Assembly: GCF_000152965.1 (NCBI RefSeq)
Contig: NZ_CH902583.1
Span: 3,844,119 to 3,908,118, forward strand
Source of the DNA: Roseobacter sp. MED193
Lineage (GTDB): Bacteria; Pseudomonadota; Alphaproteobacteria; Rhodobacterales; Rhodobacteraceae
Reading direction: 5' to 3'
DNA: 64,000 nt
In this document: positions 26,440-35,346 of the stretch, one piece after another
Numbering within the stretch: position 1 is the stretch's first letter
Layout: every line of letters starts with the position of its first letter
Position numbers and translations under genes: made by a program
Notes under the pieces: model-generated
Databases searched by the model: none
What the model was told of the DNA's origin: nothing
The model's input: the letters and a program-made list of their open reading frames with translations, nothing else

Positions 26440-27321
26440 ATGGCACGTAATTTGGATATCACCACGCTGCGGTCTTTTGTTGCGGTGGCGGACTATGGCG
26501 GCGTCACCCGCGCGGCTGGATTTTTGCATTTGACCCAGTCTGCGGTTTCCATGCAGCTGAAACGGTTGGAAGAGCTGCTAGGGCTGGCACTGCTGGATCG
26601 CTCTGGGCGCACCATCGCCTTGACCCCCTCAGGCGAACAGCTCTTGGGCTATGCCCGGCGCATGGTAGCCCTAAATGATGAGGTTATCGGTCGATTGACG
26701 GATCAAGCTTTTGAAGGCGAAGTCGTCTTGGGGGTGCCCCATGATGTGGTCTACCCTGTTATCCCGCAGGTTTTGCAGCGGTTCAATGCCAGCTTTCCAA
26801 GGGTGAATGTCAATCTGGTGACCTCGAATACCCGGGATCTGAAGGCGGGCTTTGCCAAGGGGACCTATGATCTCATCCTGACGACGGAAAGTGGCGCGGG
26901 TGAGGGGGGGGAAACTATTCATGAAATGCCACTGCGCTGGGTGGGGGCGCCAAATGGCTCCGCCTGGCGGCAAAGCCCGTTGCGGCTGGGGTTTTGTCGG
27001 GCCTGTATCTTCCGCCCTGTTGCCACTGCGAAACTGGATCAGGCGGGCCAGGAGTGGGACATGGCAGTGGACAGTGAATCTGATCGTACGGTTGAGGCGA
27101 CAATCAGCGCCGATCTGGCAGTCGGAGTTCTGCTGGAAGGAACCATCCCCGATCACCAAGAAGCTATTGACCATGGCGGCCTCCTGCCGGACCTTCCCAT
27201 ACAGCATATCAATCTCTATGGGGCTGACAGTGTCAGAGCAAGCTTTGTCGAAGACCTGGCGCGGATCATTCGCCAGGGCTATGCCGCGCTGCGTCCGGTT
27301 CCGTTGCGCGCAGCAGGCTGA
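26440..27321 (+). CDS. LysR family transcriptional regulator
   Basis: The 293-residue protein has an N-terminal winged helix (residues 4-62: LRSFVAVADYGGVTRAAGFL, then HLTQSAVSMQLKRLEELLG) and a periplasmic-binding-like effector domain (about 88-290) with FNASFPRVNVNLVTSNTRDL and DSESDRTVEATISADLAVG. It resembles the Roseobacter LysR group that often lies beside DUF1127 genes. I chose the ATG at 26440, with AGAGG five bases upstream; a GTG one codon earlier is possible. It is divergent from DUF1127 and followed by a strong terminator. The effector is unknown. Confidence 0.88.
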   Translation: MARNLDITTLRSFVAVADYGGVTRAAGFLHLTQSAVSMQLKRLEELLGLALLDRSGRTIALTPSGEQLLGYARRMVALNDEVIGRLTDQAFEGEVVLGVPHDVVYPVIPQVLQRFNASFPRVNVNLVTSNTRDLKAGFAKGTYDLILTTESGAGEGGETIHEMPLRWVGAPNGSAWRQSPLRLGFCRACIFRPVATAKLDQAGQEWDMAVDSESDRTVEATISADLAVGVLLEGTIPDHQEAIDHGGLLPDLPIQHINLYGADSVRASFVEDLARIIRQGYAALRPVPLRAAG

Positions 27322-27339
27322 TCCAGATTGATCTAGAAA

Positions 27340-27372
27340 GGGGGCAGCTAGGTGCTGCCCCCCTTGGTTTTT
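27340..27372 (+). terminator. Rho-independent terminator after the LysR gene
   Basis: GGGGGCAGC (27340-27348) and GCTGCCCCC (27354-27362), loop TAGGT, followed by a T-run (27365-27372 region). Confidence 0.85.
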
Positions 27373-27376
27373 TGAG

Positions 27377-28333
27377 CTAGGGCGTGATTACCACTTTGCC
27401 GGTTGAGGCGCGGCTGCGCAGCAGCTCCATGCCTTCGGCGACCTGCGCAAGCGGCAGCACATGGCTGATATGCGGGGAGATGCGCCCGGAACTGTGCCAC
27501 TCCATCAAGGTCGCAAAGGAGCGCTGCATGACCTCGGGGTGGGACTTCAGATAGCCACCGATGTAGAATCCGATGACGGTGAGATTCTTGACCAGCAGGT
27601 GGTTGGCGGGGATCTGTGGCACCTCGCCGCTGGCAAAGCCGATGGGCAGCAATCGACCGCCGGGCTTGGTGGCGCGAAAGGCTGCTTTCCAGACATCACC
27701 GCCCACGGCATCATAAACCACGTCCGCACCGCCGAGTGATTTCACCTCTGCCCGCAAATCGGCGGTGTCATCAATCAGGTGGTCAGCACCTGCGGACTTG
27801 GCGACCTTCAGTTTTCCCGCTCCACGTGCATGAGCAATGACGCGGGCCCCCATCAGTTTGCCGATTTCCACCGCTGTCAGCCCGACACCGCCGGCTGCGC
27901 CAGTGACCAAAAGTGTCTCTCCTGGCTGCAGGCGGGCGCAGTGGTCAAGGGCGACATGACTGGTGCCATAGGTAATCAACAAAGCTGCGGCATCCTCAAA
28001 GCTCATGCTGTCGGGGATGGCCACCACGCGGGCAGCGTCAAACACCCCTTCCTGGGCCAGGCCTCCCTGCCCAGAAAAGACCGCGACACGGTCACCGGGA
28101 GACACCCGCTGAACCTGTGAACCACATTCCATTACCTCACCCGCCAGTTCCAGCCCAGGGGTGAACGGGGGGAGAGGGGTGTCTTGGTATGTGCCTTTTT
28201 GCAAAAGCAAATCCGCGAAGTTCAGACCGCAGGCTCGGATCCTGACCTTGACCTCATCAGCGCCAGGAGGAGGGCTTTCGATCTCTTCGAGAACCGGAGG
28301 TGCGTTAAAATCATTGATGCGATAGGCCAGCAT
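27377..28333 (-). CDS. NADPH:quinone oxidoreductase family protein (zinc-free medium-chain dehydrogenase)
   Basis: The 318-residue protein has the GroES-like start (residues 1-120: RACGLNFADLLLQKGTYQ, then PGLELAGEVMECG) and a Rossmann domain with VTGAAGGVGLTAVEIGKLMG (AxxGxxG, about 143-162) for NADPH. It lacks the catalytic and structural zinc cysteines of alcohol dehydrogenases, as in Qor. It probably reduces quinones or enones in the cytoplasm. It converges on the LysR gene, and there is no obvious operon partner. Confidence 0.88.
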   Translation of the reverse strand: MLAYRINDFNAPPVLEEIESPPPGADEVKVRIRACGLNFADLLLQKGTYQDTPLPPFTPGLELAGEVMECGSQVQRVSPGDRVAVFSGQGGLAQEGVFDAARVVAIPDSMSFEDAAALLITYGTSHVALDHCARLQPGETLLVTGAAGGVGLTAVEIGKLMGARVIAHARGAGKLKVAKSAGADHLIDDTADLRAEVKSLGGADVVYDAVGGDVWKAAFRATKPGGRLLPIGFASGEVPQIPANHLLVKNLTVIGFYIGGYLKSHPEVMQRSFATLMEWHSSGRISPHISHVLPLAQVAEGMELLRSRASTGKVVITP

Positions 28334-28677
28334 TTCTATCCGTCTTTCTTCTCATGTGCGGGTGATTCGCTCCAAAGCGATGTTGAAACGGTCGATTTTT
28401 GCACCTCACTATTTATGGGGAGGCACAAATAGGTATCCAAAAGCATATATGACACAACCAAAATGATAGGTGAAATCATACATTTGCCATGTTGTCGGCG
28501 TCTGGGCGAGGTGACAGACTTGAATTCAACTGCGAAGGTCTTACTGTTGGGGCTGAGGTTGAGCTCTGATCGTGATGGTTGAGTATCTCTGTGGTGGGTA
28601 TTGTATCTGATGCTGCTGCCACTGAAACGCGAAACTATATCCGGGCAGGGATTTATTGTTTAACTAGGAGATAGCGA
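28334..28677. other. Intergenic region between qor-like and XRE genes
   Basis: This 344-base stretch lies between two divergent genes and holds promoters for both, but no gene that I can support. It is AT-richer from 28430 to 28490 (a likely promoter area). GGAG (28668-28671) is the ribosome-binding site of the XRE gene. Confidence 0.5.
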
Positions 28678-29046
28678 ATGGCTCATCCCGTAGATGTTCA
28701 TGTCGGCAAACGCATTCGTCACCGTCGGTGGCTCATCGGCAAGACACAGCAACAACTGGCGGAACAGGTTGGTATCAAGTTCCAGCAAATCCAGAAGTAT
28801 GAAACAGGCGCTAACCGCGTCAGCGCCTCTCGGCTTTGGGATATTTCCGACGCCATGGACGTCCCCGTCAGCTTCTTTTTCGAAGGGCTGGATGAAGAGG
28901 CGAAAGATGGTGGCAAGTCGGCAGTTCCTGACGATCTGATGGGGGACAAGGAAGCTCTGGATCTGGTGCGGTCTTACTATGCTATCCCAGAAAATCAGCG
29001 GCGGCGCCTGTTCGAACTGGCCCGCGTGTTGAGCGACGTCGCTTAA
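28678..29046 (+). CDS. XRE family regulator, PraR/PhrR-like
   Basis: The 122-residue protein has a helix-turn-helix at residues 10-65: GKRIRHRRWLIGKTQQQLAE, then IKFQQIQKYETGANRVSASR. It ends with a conserved helical tail (LDLVRSYYAIPENQRRRLFE). It closely resembles the alphaproteobacterial PraR/PhrR group, which in rhizobia represses biofilm and quorum-sensing genes. The role here is inferred from this similarity. The gene has a long upstream region and no operon partner. A terminator lies 160 bases downstream. Confidence 0.88.
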   Translation: MAHPVDVHVGKRIRHRRWLIGKTQQQLAEQVGIKFQQIQKYETGANRVSASRLWDISDAMDVPVSFFFEGLDEEAKDGGKSAVPDDLMGDKEALDLVRSYYAIPENQRRRLFELARVLSDVA

Positions 29047-29203
29047 CGGGGCCTTTGCATCGGGTTCCCGACGGTGGTTTGTACTGTACTGAGCGCCCGC
29101 AGCATTGATCCGCCCAGTCCTCTGCTTGGGGCAACCCGATGGCGCAAGCCCGGATTGGTCGAAACCGAGAGCAGGATCTTATTAGAGAATATGTTTTTGC
29201 TTG

Positions 29204-29234
29204 AACCGGGGCCACGAGAGTGGCACCGGTTTTC
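29204..29234 (+). terminator. Rho-independent terminator between XRE and hisN genes
   Basis: AACCGGGGCCAC (29204-29215) and GTGGCACCGGTT (29220-29231), loop GAGA, one mismatch, followed by TT and CC. The 157 bases before it (29047-29203) could be the XRE 3' UTR; a 70-codon open frame there has no support. Confidence 0.65.
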
Positions 29235-29300
29235 CTATGTTAATTTCAGGGGGCAGCGGATCGCTTGGGTGGTCTCAAGCGGATAGATAGAGGTGGGTAG

Positions 29301-30113
29301 ATGATAGAGACAGATTTGAGCGACATTGAGGTTGCACATAAATTGGCCGATGCCGCAGGACAGGTGATCCTGCCCTATTTTCGCAGTACAGATCTGGACG
29401 CGGAGAACAAGCTGAGTGATGGGTTTGATCCCGTGACTGTCGCAGATCGGGCCGCGGAAGAGGCGATGCGAGATCTGCTCGCACAACTGCGGCCAAAGGA
29501 TGGTATTCTGGGCGAAGAGTTCCCGGCCAAGATGGGCACCTCCGGGCGCACCTGGGTGCTTGACCCGATTGATGGCACAAGAGGATTTATCAGTGGGACG
29601 CCGACTTGGGGGGTGTTGATCGCTCTTTCAGAGGGGGAGGGGCCCATACTCGGCGTGATCGACCAGCCCTATACTGCAGAGCGGTTTTCTGGCAGTGCCG
29701 CGCAGGGCGACCGGGCGGTACTGGCAGAAATGACAGGGCCTTTGGGGCGCAGGGGGTTAAGAACGCGTTCCACGCGCGATCTGGCGGAGGCCATTCTTTT
29801 TACTACATTTCCTGAAATCGGCAGCGCCGCTGAGCGGGCAGCGTTTGATCAGGTTGCCGCAGAGGTGAAACTGACGCGCTATGGGATGGATTGTTACGCC
29901 TATGCGCTGTTGGCGGCCGGGCAGGTTGATCTGGTCATCGAGGCCGGGCTGAACGCCTATGACATTCAAGCGCCAATTGCTGTCATCCAAGCTGCTGGCG
30001 GCGTCGTCACAGATTGGCAGGGCGGGCCCGTGCATGAGGGAGGGCGGGCGCTGGCGGCAGCGACGCCGCAGTTACACGCTGAGGCGCTGCGAGTGTTGAA
30101 CTGGCAGGATTGA
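29301..30113 (+). CDS. hisN: Histidinol-phosphatase, inositol monophosphatase family
   Basis: The 270-residue protein has the metal-binding motifs of this fold: GEEF (about residue 72), DPIDGTRGFISGTPTWG (about 93-109) and the C-terminal AYDIQAPIAVIQAAGG. DPIDGTRGF rather than DPLDGT-NF marks the HisN branch. It should dephosphorylate histidinol phosphate in histidine synthesis. The length is normal. There is a GAGGTGGG site before the ATG at 29301. It is not linked to other his genes here. Confidence 0.85.
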   Translation: MIETDLSDIEVAHKLADAAGQVILPYFRSTDLDAENKLSDGFDPVTVADRAAEEAMRDLLAQLRPKDGILGEEFPAKMGTSGRTWVLDPIDGTRGFISGTPTWGVLIALSEGEGPILGVIDQPYTAERFSGSAAQGDRAVLAEMTGPLGRRGLRTRSTRDLAEAILFTTFPEIGSAAERAAFDQVAAEVKLTRYGMDCYAYALLAAGQVDLVIEAGLNAYDIQAPIAVIQAAGGVVTDWQGGPVHEGGRALAAATPQLHAEALRVLNWQD

Positions 30114-30171
30114 AGAGACCGGGGTTCCTGCAGAGCCCATTGGGTATTTGCTGTCGCAGAGTTCGGGAGGC

Positions 30172-30233
30172 GGGGGCTCTGCCCCCACGGACCTTTGGTC
30201 CGCTCCCCCGGAATATTTTAAGAAAGGTGAAAA
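30172..30233. repeat. GC-rich intergenic palindromic element (family 1, copy 1)
   Basis: Architecture: hairpin GGGGGC-TCT-GCCCCC (30172-30186), second hairpin CGGACC-TTT-GGTCCG (30188-30202), then CCCCCGGAATATTTTAAG and GAAAGGTGAAAA (to 30233). The copy at 38383-38444 has the same three-part layout and the same ending with a different second hairpin. This matches a repeat family common in Rhodobacteraceae intergenic regions. It lies between hisN and the 8-oxoguanine deaminase gene. Confidence 0.7.
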
Positions 30234-30377
30234 CAGGCCGAAGAGATCCGCGCCGCATTTCTGCCTTGAGCGCTTGCCCTGGTTTGAGGTAGATTTCCAC
30301 CAGGTCGAGTCCTTTGCCTGTTCTCTGTCGGCCTGAACTGCACTCCATGAACCGAGTCGGGCCTAAATGGAGTGTGC

Positions 30378-31721
30378 ATGATGGGCGAGATCCTTATTCA
30401 AAATGCTAATACCGTCCTGACGATGGATGACCATGATCAGGTTTTTCACCATGCGGATGTGTTAATTCGCGAGGGCGAAATCGCCGCTGTGGGGCATGGA
30501 TTGGTGAGCACCGGGGAGAGTCTATCTGGTGAGGGCTGCGTGGTGACGCCAGGATTGGTCAACACCCATCATCACCTGTATCAAAACCTGACCCGGGCGG
30601 TGCCGGGGGCGCAGGATGCGCTGCTGTTTGGCTGGTTGCAGCGGCTCTACCCGATCTGGAGCCGCTTTGGCCCAGAGGAGATGTTTGTTTCGGCGCAGTT
30701 GGGGCTGGTGGAGCTGGCCCTGTCGGGCTGTACGTTGAGTTCCGACCATCTGTATCTTTATCCCAATGGCGCCCGGTTGGAGGATACCATCCATGCGGCG
30801 GCGCAGGTGGGGCTGCGGTTTCACCCCACTCGGGGTGCAATGAGTATTGGTGAAAGCGACGGCGGATTGCCCCCTGATCATCTGGTAGAGGCGGAAGGTG
30901 CTATCCTGGAAGACATGATCCGAGTTGTTGATGGCTTTCATGATGCCGCTGAGGGATCGATGTGTCGGGTCGGACTGGCGCCCTGTTCACCCTTTTCGGT
31001 GAGTCGAGAATTGATGCGAGATACGGCAATCCTGGCGCGTGACAAGGGGGTGATGTTGCATACGCATCTCGCTGAAAATGAAGAAGATATCGCCTATTCC
31101 GAGGCTAAGTTTGGCTGCCGACCAGGCCAATATGCTGAGGAGTTAGGCTGGACCGGACCGGATGTTTGGCATGCCCATTGTGTGAAGCTGAACCCGACAG
31201 AGATAGATCTTTTTGCGCGCAGTCGCACAGGCGTGGCCCACTGCCCCTGTTCCAACTGTCGACTTGGCTCAGGGATCGCTCCGGTACGCCAGATGCGCGA
31301 CGCTGGCGTAGTTTTGGGGCTGGGGGTGGATGGTTCTGCCAGCAATGATATGGCCAATTTAATGGGGGAGGCGCGTCAGGCCTTGCTGTTGCAGCGTGTG
31401 GCTCAGGGGGCAAACGCCATGAGCTCCTACGAGGCCTTGCAAATAGCGACCCGTGGCGGGGCAGATGTACTGGGGCGTCCTGACTGTGGGCGGCTGGCGG
31501 CAGGAAAACGCGCTGATGTGGCTATTTGGGATGTGAGTGGCGTGAGCACAAGTGGGAGCTGGGATCCCGCCGCGTTGCTGCTGGCGGGGCCTTCAAAGGT
31601 CAAACACCTGTTTGTTGAAGGGCGTCAGGTGATCGAGGATGGCGTGGTGACCACTCTGGATCTGCCAAGTCTGTTGGAGCATCACCATCGTCTTGCAAAG
31701 AGGCTGATGGCTATCGGCTAA
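30378..31721 (+). CDS. 8-oxoguanine deaminase (TRZ/ATZ amidohydrolase)
   Basis: The 447-residue protein has the amidohydrolase metal sites in order: VNTHHHLYQNLTRAVPG (about 65-80), the His of HTHLAENEED (about 230-240), WHAHCVKLN (about 262-270) and the Asp of LGVDGSASND (about 317-326). The pattern LTRAVPGAQDALLFGWLQRL is typical of 8-oxoguanine or isoguanine deaminases (PA0142-like). It should deaminate 8-oxoguanine to urate in purine salvage or clean-up. I chose the ATG at 30378, with GGAG five bases before it; an ATG follows directly. It faces the guanine deaminase gene tail to tail. Confidence 0.8.
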   Translation: MMGEILIQNANTVLTMDDHDQVFHHADVLIREGEIAAVGHGLVSTGESLSGEGCVVTPGLVNTHHHLYQNLTRAVPGAQDALLFGWLQRLYPIWSRFGPEEMFVSAQLGLVELALSGCTLSSDHLYLYPNGARLEDTIHAAAQVGLRFHPTRGAMSIGESDGGLPPDHLVEAEGAILEDMIRVVDGFHDAAEGSMCRVGLAPCSPFSVSRELMRDTAILARDKGVMLHTHLAENEEDIAYSEAKFGCRPGQYAEELGWTGPDVWHAHCVKLNPTEIDLFARSRTGVAHCPCSNCRLGSGIAPVRQMRDAGVVLGLGVDGSASNDMANLMGEARQALLLQRVAQGANAMSSYEALQIATRGGADVLGRPDCGRLAAGKRADVAIWDVSGVSTSGSWDPAALLLAGPSKVKHLFVEGRQVIEDGVVTTLDLPSLLEHHHRLAKRLMAIG

Positions 31722-31802
31722 CCCTAGAATTCAGGGCGTAGGGCCAGAGGGAGGTACAGACCGATCGAGGGCAGCGTCAGGGGGCTTGGTGCGCGCCCCG
31801 AC

Positions 31803-33089
31803 CTATTGGCGTTGGCCGTTGACCCAGACCTCGGTTACGGCGCGGTCATCCCCCATCATCAAAGTTGGGAAGACGGCCTCCCAGAGATCCGCCGCACGGG
31901 CGCTACGTTGGGCGATTGCGGGGGTTGAGGAAAGGTCCAGCACCACCAGATCTGCCTCCATTCCGGGGGCAATATTGCCGATTTTATCCTCCATGCGCAG
32001 CGCGGTCGCCGAGCCCTGAGTAGCTAGCCAGATCAGCTCTGCAGCATGCAGGGGGCGCCCGCGGAGCTGGCCGACCTCATAGGCGGCGGCCATGGTGCGC
32101 AGCATAGAAAAGCTGGAGCCGCCGCCGGTGTCGGTGGCCAGGCCGATGCGCTGGCCCTCTGCCATCAGGCCAGCCATATCGAAGAGCCCTGAGCCTATGA
32201 AGGTGTTTGAGGTTGGGCAATGCACCAGGGCTGCGCCATATTCACGCAAACGGTGGCGTTCGCGCTCTTGCAGGTGGATGGCATGGCCATAGAGGCCGCG
32301 GGCGCCAAGCAGACCAAACTCTTCATATGTGTCCAGATAGTCCCGTGCCTGCGGGAAAAGCGTTTTGACCCATTCGATCTCATCCAGCTGCTCGCTGAGG
32401 TGGGTCTGCATCAAGCATTCGGGATGCTCGCTCCAGAGTGCGCCCATAGCCGCGAGCTGCTCTGGGGTGGACGTGGGCGAAAATCGGGGGGTAATGGCAT
32501 ATTCAAGGCGATCGACCCCGTGCCAGCGTTCAATAAGGGCTTTGCTGTCATCATAGGCGGATTGCACGGTGTCGCGCAGCCCCTCGGGGGCATTGCGATC
32601 CATGCAGGTCTTGCCGGTGACTACGCGTTGCCCACGGGCCTTGGCGGCGGTGAAAAAAGCATCGACGCTTTCGGGGTGGATGGTGGCAAAGCTGCAGACC
32701 GTGGTGGTGCCATTGGCCAGGGTCAGATCCAGATAGCGTTCTGCGATCTCCTGCGCGTAAGCGGCATCGCCAAAGCGCATTTCCTCTGGGAAGGTATAGC
32801 TGTTTAACCAGTCGATCAGCCGCTTACCCCAACTGGCGATAATGGCGGTCTGCGGGTAATGCACATGGGCGTCCACAAAGCCGGCCAGGATCAGCCTAGC
32901 CCCGTGGTCGATCACTTCGGCCTGAGGCTGCAGGGCTTTCATCTCTTCGAATGTGCCGCAGCCGACAATGCGCCCTTCCGCCAGCGCCACAGCGGCGGAA
33001 ACCACGACTGCCTCCTCCGGAGTCTGGGTCTCAAAGGGGGATGCGGAATAGGACAGCACATGTCCGCGCAAGATGAAGTTGCTGTGCAT
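31803..33089 (-). CDS. guaD: Guanine deaminase
   Basis: The 428-residue amidohydrolase carries LAGFVDAHVHYPQTAIIASWG (metal site 1 and the GuaD-specific HYPQ), QTHLSEQLDEIEWV, LYGHAIHLQERE and LATDTGGGSSFSMLRTM (the late Asp site). TTVCSFATIHPESVDAFF is a further GuaD signature. It converts guanine to xanthine in the cytoplasm. The length is normal. It lies opposite the 8-oxoguanine deaminase gene. The ATG at 33089 fits the family start (MHSNFILRGHVL). Confidence 0.93.
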   Translation of the reverse strand: MHSNFILRGHVLSYSASPFETQTPEEAVVVSAAVALAEGRIVGCGTFEEMKALQPQAEVIDHGARLILAGFVDAHVHYPQTAIIASWGKRLIDWLNSYTFPEEMRFGDAAYAQEIAERYLDLTLANGTTTVCSFATIHPESVDAFFTAAKARGQRVVTGKTCMDRNAPEGLRDTVQSAYDDSKALIERWHGVDRLEYAITPRFSPTSTPEQLAAMGALWSEHPECLMQTHLSEQLDEIEWVKTLFPQARDYLDTYEEFGLLGARGLYGHAIHLQERERHRLREYGAALVHCPTSNTFIGSGLFDMAGLMAEGQRIGLATDTGGGSSFSMLRTMAAAYEVGQLRGRPLHAAELIWLATQGSATALRMEDKIGNIAPGMEADLVVLDLSSTPAIAQRSARAADLWEAVFPTLMMGDDRAVTEVWVNGQRQ

Positions 33090-33226
33090 TTCGGAGCCGT
33101 CCTTTTCTTGCCAAATCGCAGCCCACAGGATACGCGCGCTGAGAGTGCCGGTAAATTATCCCATTGTCATTGTTTTCTGGTAACTGCTTCTAGTAATTTG
33201 CAACCAATCTTAGCAAAGGGCAGCAT

Positions 33227-34618
33227 ATGAGCACAGGCAAGGATACTCTCCATGAGGACCAGCCCAGAGATGAGGGCTACGATCTCGACAGAAAGCTTGT
33301 TGCTGGCATCCTGTTTGCGGTTGATCGCGAAGACAAGGCCGCGCTCACCTCCCTGATGGAGGATCTGCACGCGGCGGATATCGCGGATCTTCTGGAGCAA
33401 ATCAATAGCTATGACCGGACCCGGTTGATCCGGCTATACGGTCGCGAATTTGATGGTGAAATTCTCTCGGAACTGGATGAGAGCATCCGTGAAGAGGTGA
33501 TCGCCACGCTGAACCCATCGGTTCTGGCCAGTGCGGTGCGAGAGCTGGAAACCGATGATGTGGTGGATCTGGTCGAGGATCTGGAAGAGCCACAGCAAGA
33601 AGCCATTCTGGACGCATTGGAAGATTCCGACCGGGTCGCGGTTGAGCAATCACTCAGCTACCCGGAAAATTCGGCAGGGCGCCTAATGCAGCGCGAGGTG
33701 GTGATGGCCCCTGAACATTGGAACGTGGGCCAGGCCATCGACTATATGCGCGAATCCGAGGACCTGCCGGAACAGTTCTACCATATGGTGCTGGTGGATC
33801 CCCGGCTGCGCCCCATCGGTAACGTGACCCTTGGCCGGATCATGGGCACCAAACGCGAGGTGCCGCTTGCCGACCTGCTGGAGGAGACATTTCAGGTCAT
33901 CCCCGCCGATCAGGACGAAGAAGACGTGGCCTATGCTTTTAACCAGTATCACCTGATTTCTGCCCCCGTGGTGGATGGGGATGGGCGACTCGCTGGGGTG
34001 ATCACCATTGACGACGCCATGGCGGTTTTGGATGACGAACACGAAGAAGATATCCTGCGTTTGGCCGGGGTGGGTGAGGAAAGCTCGCTGGCAGATAGGG
34101 TGATCGAGACCACGAAACGGCGGTTCCCCTGGCTTGCGGTCAATCTGGTCACGGCTGTCCTCGCCTCCTTGGTGATTGCGCAGTTTGAGGCAACGATTGC
34201 CCAATTTGTGGCGCTTGCGGTTTTGATGCCCATTGTGGCTTCAATGGGAGGCAATGCGGGGACCCAGTCGCTGACAGTTGCAGTGCGGGCAATGGCGACC
34301 CGCGACTTGACCGGGGCCAATGTCTGGCGGGTAATCCGGCGTGAGGTGTTGGTGGGATTTGTCAACGGTGTGATCTTTGCCGTTGTGATGGGCATTGTAG
34401 GCGTAATTTGGTTCGGCTCTCCGGCGCTGGGTGGCGTGATTGCTGCCGCTATGGTGATTAATCTGGTCGTCGCCGGGCTCGCTGGGACGGTCATCCCGGT
34501 TTTACTAGAGAAGGTGGGCGTGGACCCGGCCCTGGCCTCTGGTGCCTTTGTGACCACGGTCACGGATGTGGTTGGGTTTTTTGCCTTCCTGGGGCTTGCA
34601 GCGACCCTACTTCTTTAG
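33227..34618 (+). CDS. mgtE: Magnesium transporter MgtE
   Basis: The 463-residue protein has the MgtE layout: an N-terminal superhelical domain (residues 30-140: ADIADLLEQINSYDRTRLIR, then VDLVEDLEEPQQEAILDAL), a CBS pair (about 145-270; GRLMQREVVMAPEHW and VDGDGRLAGVITIDDAM) and five C-terminal membrane helices (about 300-463) with the pore motif PIVASMGGNAGTQSLTVAVR. It is a gated Mg2+ channel at the inner membrane. It lies 40 bases upstream of the cyclo-ligase gene and may be read with it. Confidence 0.95.
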   Translation: MSTGKDTLHEDQPRDEGYDLDRKLVAGILFAVDREDKAALTSLMEDLHAADIADLLEQINSYDRTRLIRLYGREFDGEILSELDESIREEVIATLNPSVLASAVRELETDDVVDLVEDLEEPQQEAILDALEDSDRVAVEQSLSYPENSAGRLMQREVVMAPEHWNVGQAIDYMRESEDLPEQFYHMVLVDPRLRPIGNVTLGRIMGTKREVPLADLLEETFQVIPADQDEEDVAYAFNQYHLISAPVVDGDGRLAGVITIDDAMAVLDDEHEEDILRLAGVGEESSLADRVIETTKRRFPWLAVNLVTAVLASLVIAQFEATIAQFVALAVLMPIVASMGGNAGTQSLTVAVRAMATRDLTGANVWRVIRREVLVGFVNGVIFAVVMGIVGVIWFGSPALGGVIAAAMVINLVVAGLAGTVIPVLLEKVGVDPALASGAFVTTVTDVVGFFAFLGLAATLLL

Positions 34619-34658
34619 GTCGTGTCTCAGCCTCGTGACGTATTTTGAGGAGAGAGAG

Positions 34659-35216
34659 ATGATCGATCTGAGAGAGATCAAAGCTGTGGCCCGCAAAGCT
34701 GCCTTTGCCCGGCGCAAAGCTGCCTTTGATCGCAATATTCCTGGTGCGGCCGGGCATCTCTCCGAAGTCCTGGCTGGCTATCGCGGCGTGCCGCTATCCG
34801 GTTTTGTACCCATTCGCACCGAAATTGATCCGCTGCCCGCCATGGCCGAGGCCGCTGCTCATGGCCCGGTCGGGGTGCCGGTTATTCAGGCCAAGGATAT
34901 GCCGCTGAAGTTCAGCCGCTGGCAGCCAGATGGGGCCCTGCGCGATGGTCCCTTTGGGGCGGCGGTGCCTGAGGTCGATGATTTTTTCGAACCGGAAATC
35001 CTGATCGTTCCCTTGGTCGCCTTTGATGTCGCTGGCGGCAGGCTTGGCTATGGTGGTGGCTTTTATGACCGAACGTTGGAGCTGTTACGCGCTAAGCGTT
35101 CCACCTTGGCCATCGGGTTTGCCTTTGACGCGCAGGAAGCCACGGATCTGCCTTTAGAAGCGACTGATCAGCCTTTGGATATGGTCGTGACCGAAAGCCG
35201 CGTTTTGCAGTTTTAG
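34659..35216 (+). CDS. 5-formyltetrahydrofolate cyclo-ligase
   Basis: The 185-residue protein has the family fold: GFVPIRTEIDPLPAMAEAAA (substrate loop), IQAKDMPLKFSRW, PEILIVPLVAFD and the ATP-site motif RLGYGGGFYDRTLELLR. It converts 5-formyl-THF to 5,10-methenyl-THF using ATP in the cytoplasm. I chose the ATG at 34659, with GAGGAGAG upstream; the longer frame overlaps mgtE. The next gene is a YmdB-like phosphoesterase. Confidence 0.92.
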   Translation: MIDLREIKAVARKAAFARRKAAFDRNIPGAAGHLSEVLAGYRGVPLSGFVPIRTEIDPLPAMAEAAAHGPVGVPVIQAKDMPLKFSRWQPDGALRDGPFGAAVPEVDDFFEPEILIVPLVAFDVAGGRLGYGGGFYDRTLELLRAKRSTLAIGFAFDAQEATDLPLEATDQPLDMVVTESRVLQF

Positions 35217-35346
35217 TACGCTGAGCAACACCCCGTGGCTGGAAAGCAGAGTTGCGGCGGCCAGAATGTGTTACCAAGGCCAAAAATTGACACCTGAGCA
35301 GCCCGGGGCTCTTGTCCTGCGAGGCTGTGCGGCCTAGGACAGCTAA

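Noticed and set aside
29074..29286. 70-codon frame between the XRE and hisN genes
   Set aside because: It crosses the terminator hairpin at 29204-29234 and has no ribosome-binding site.
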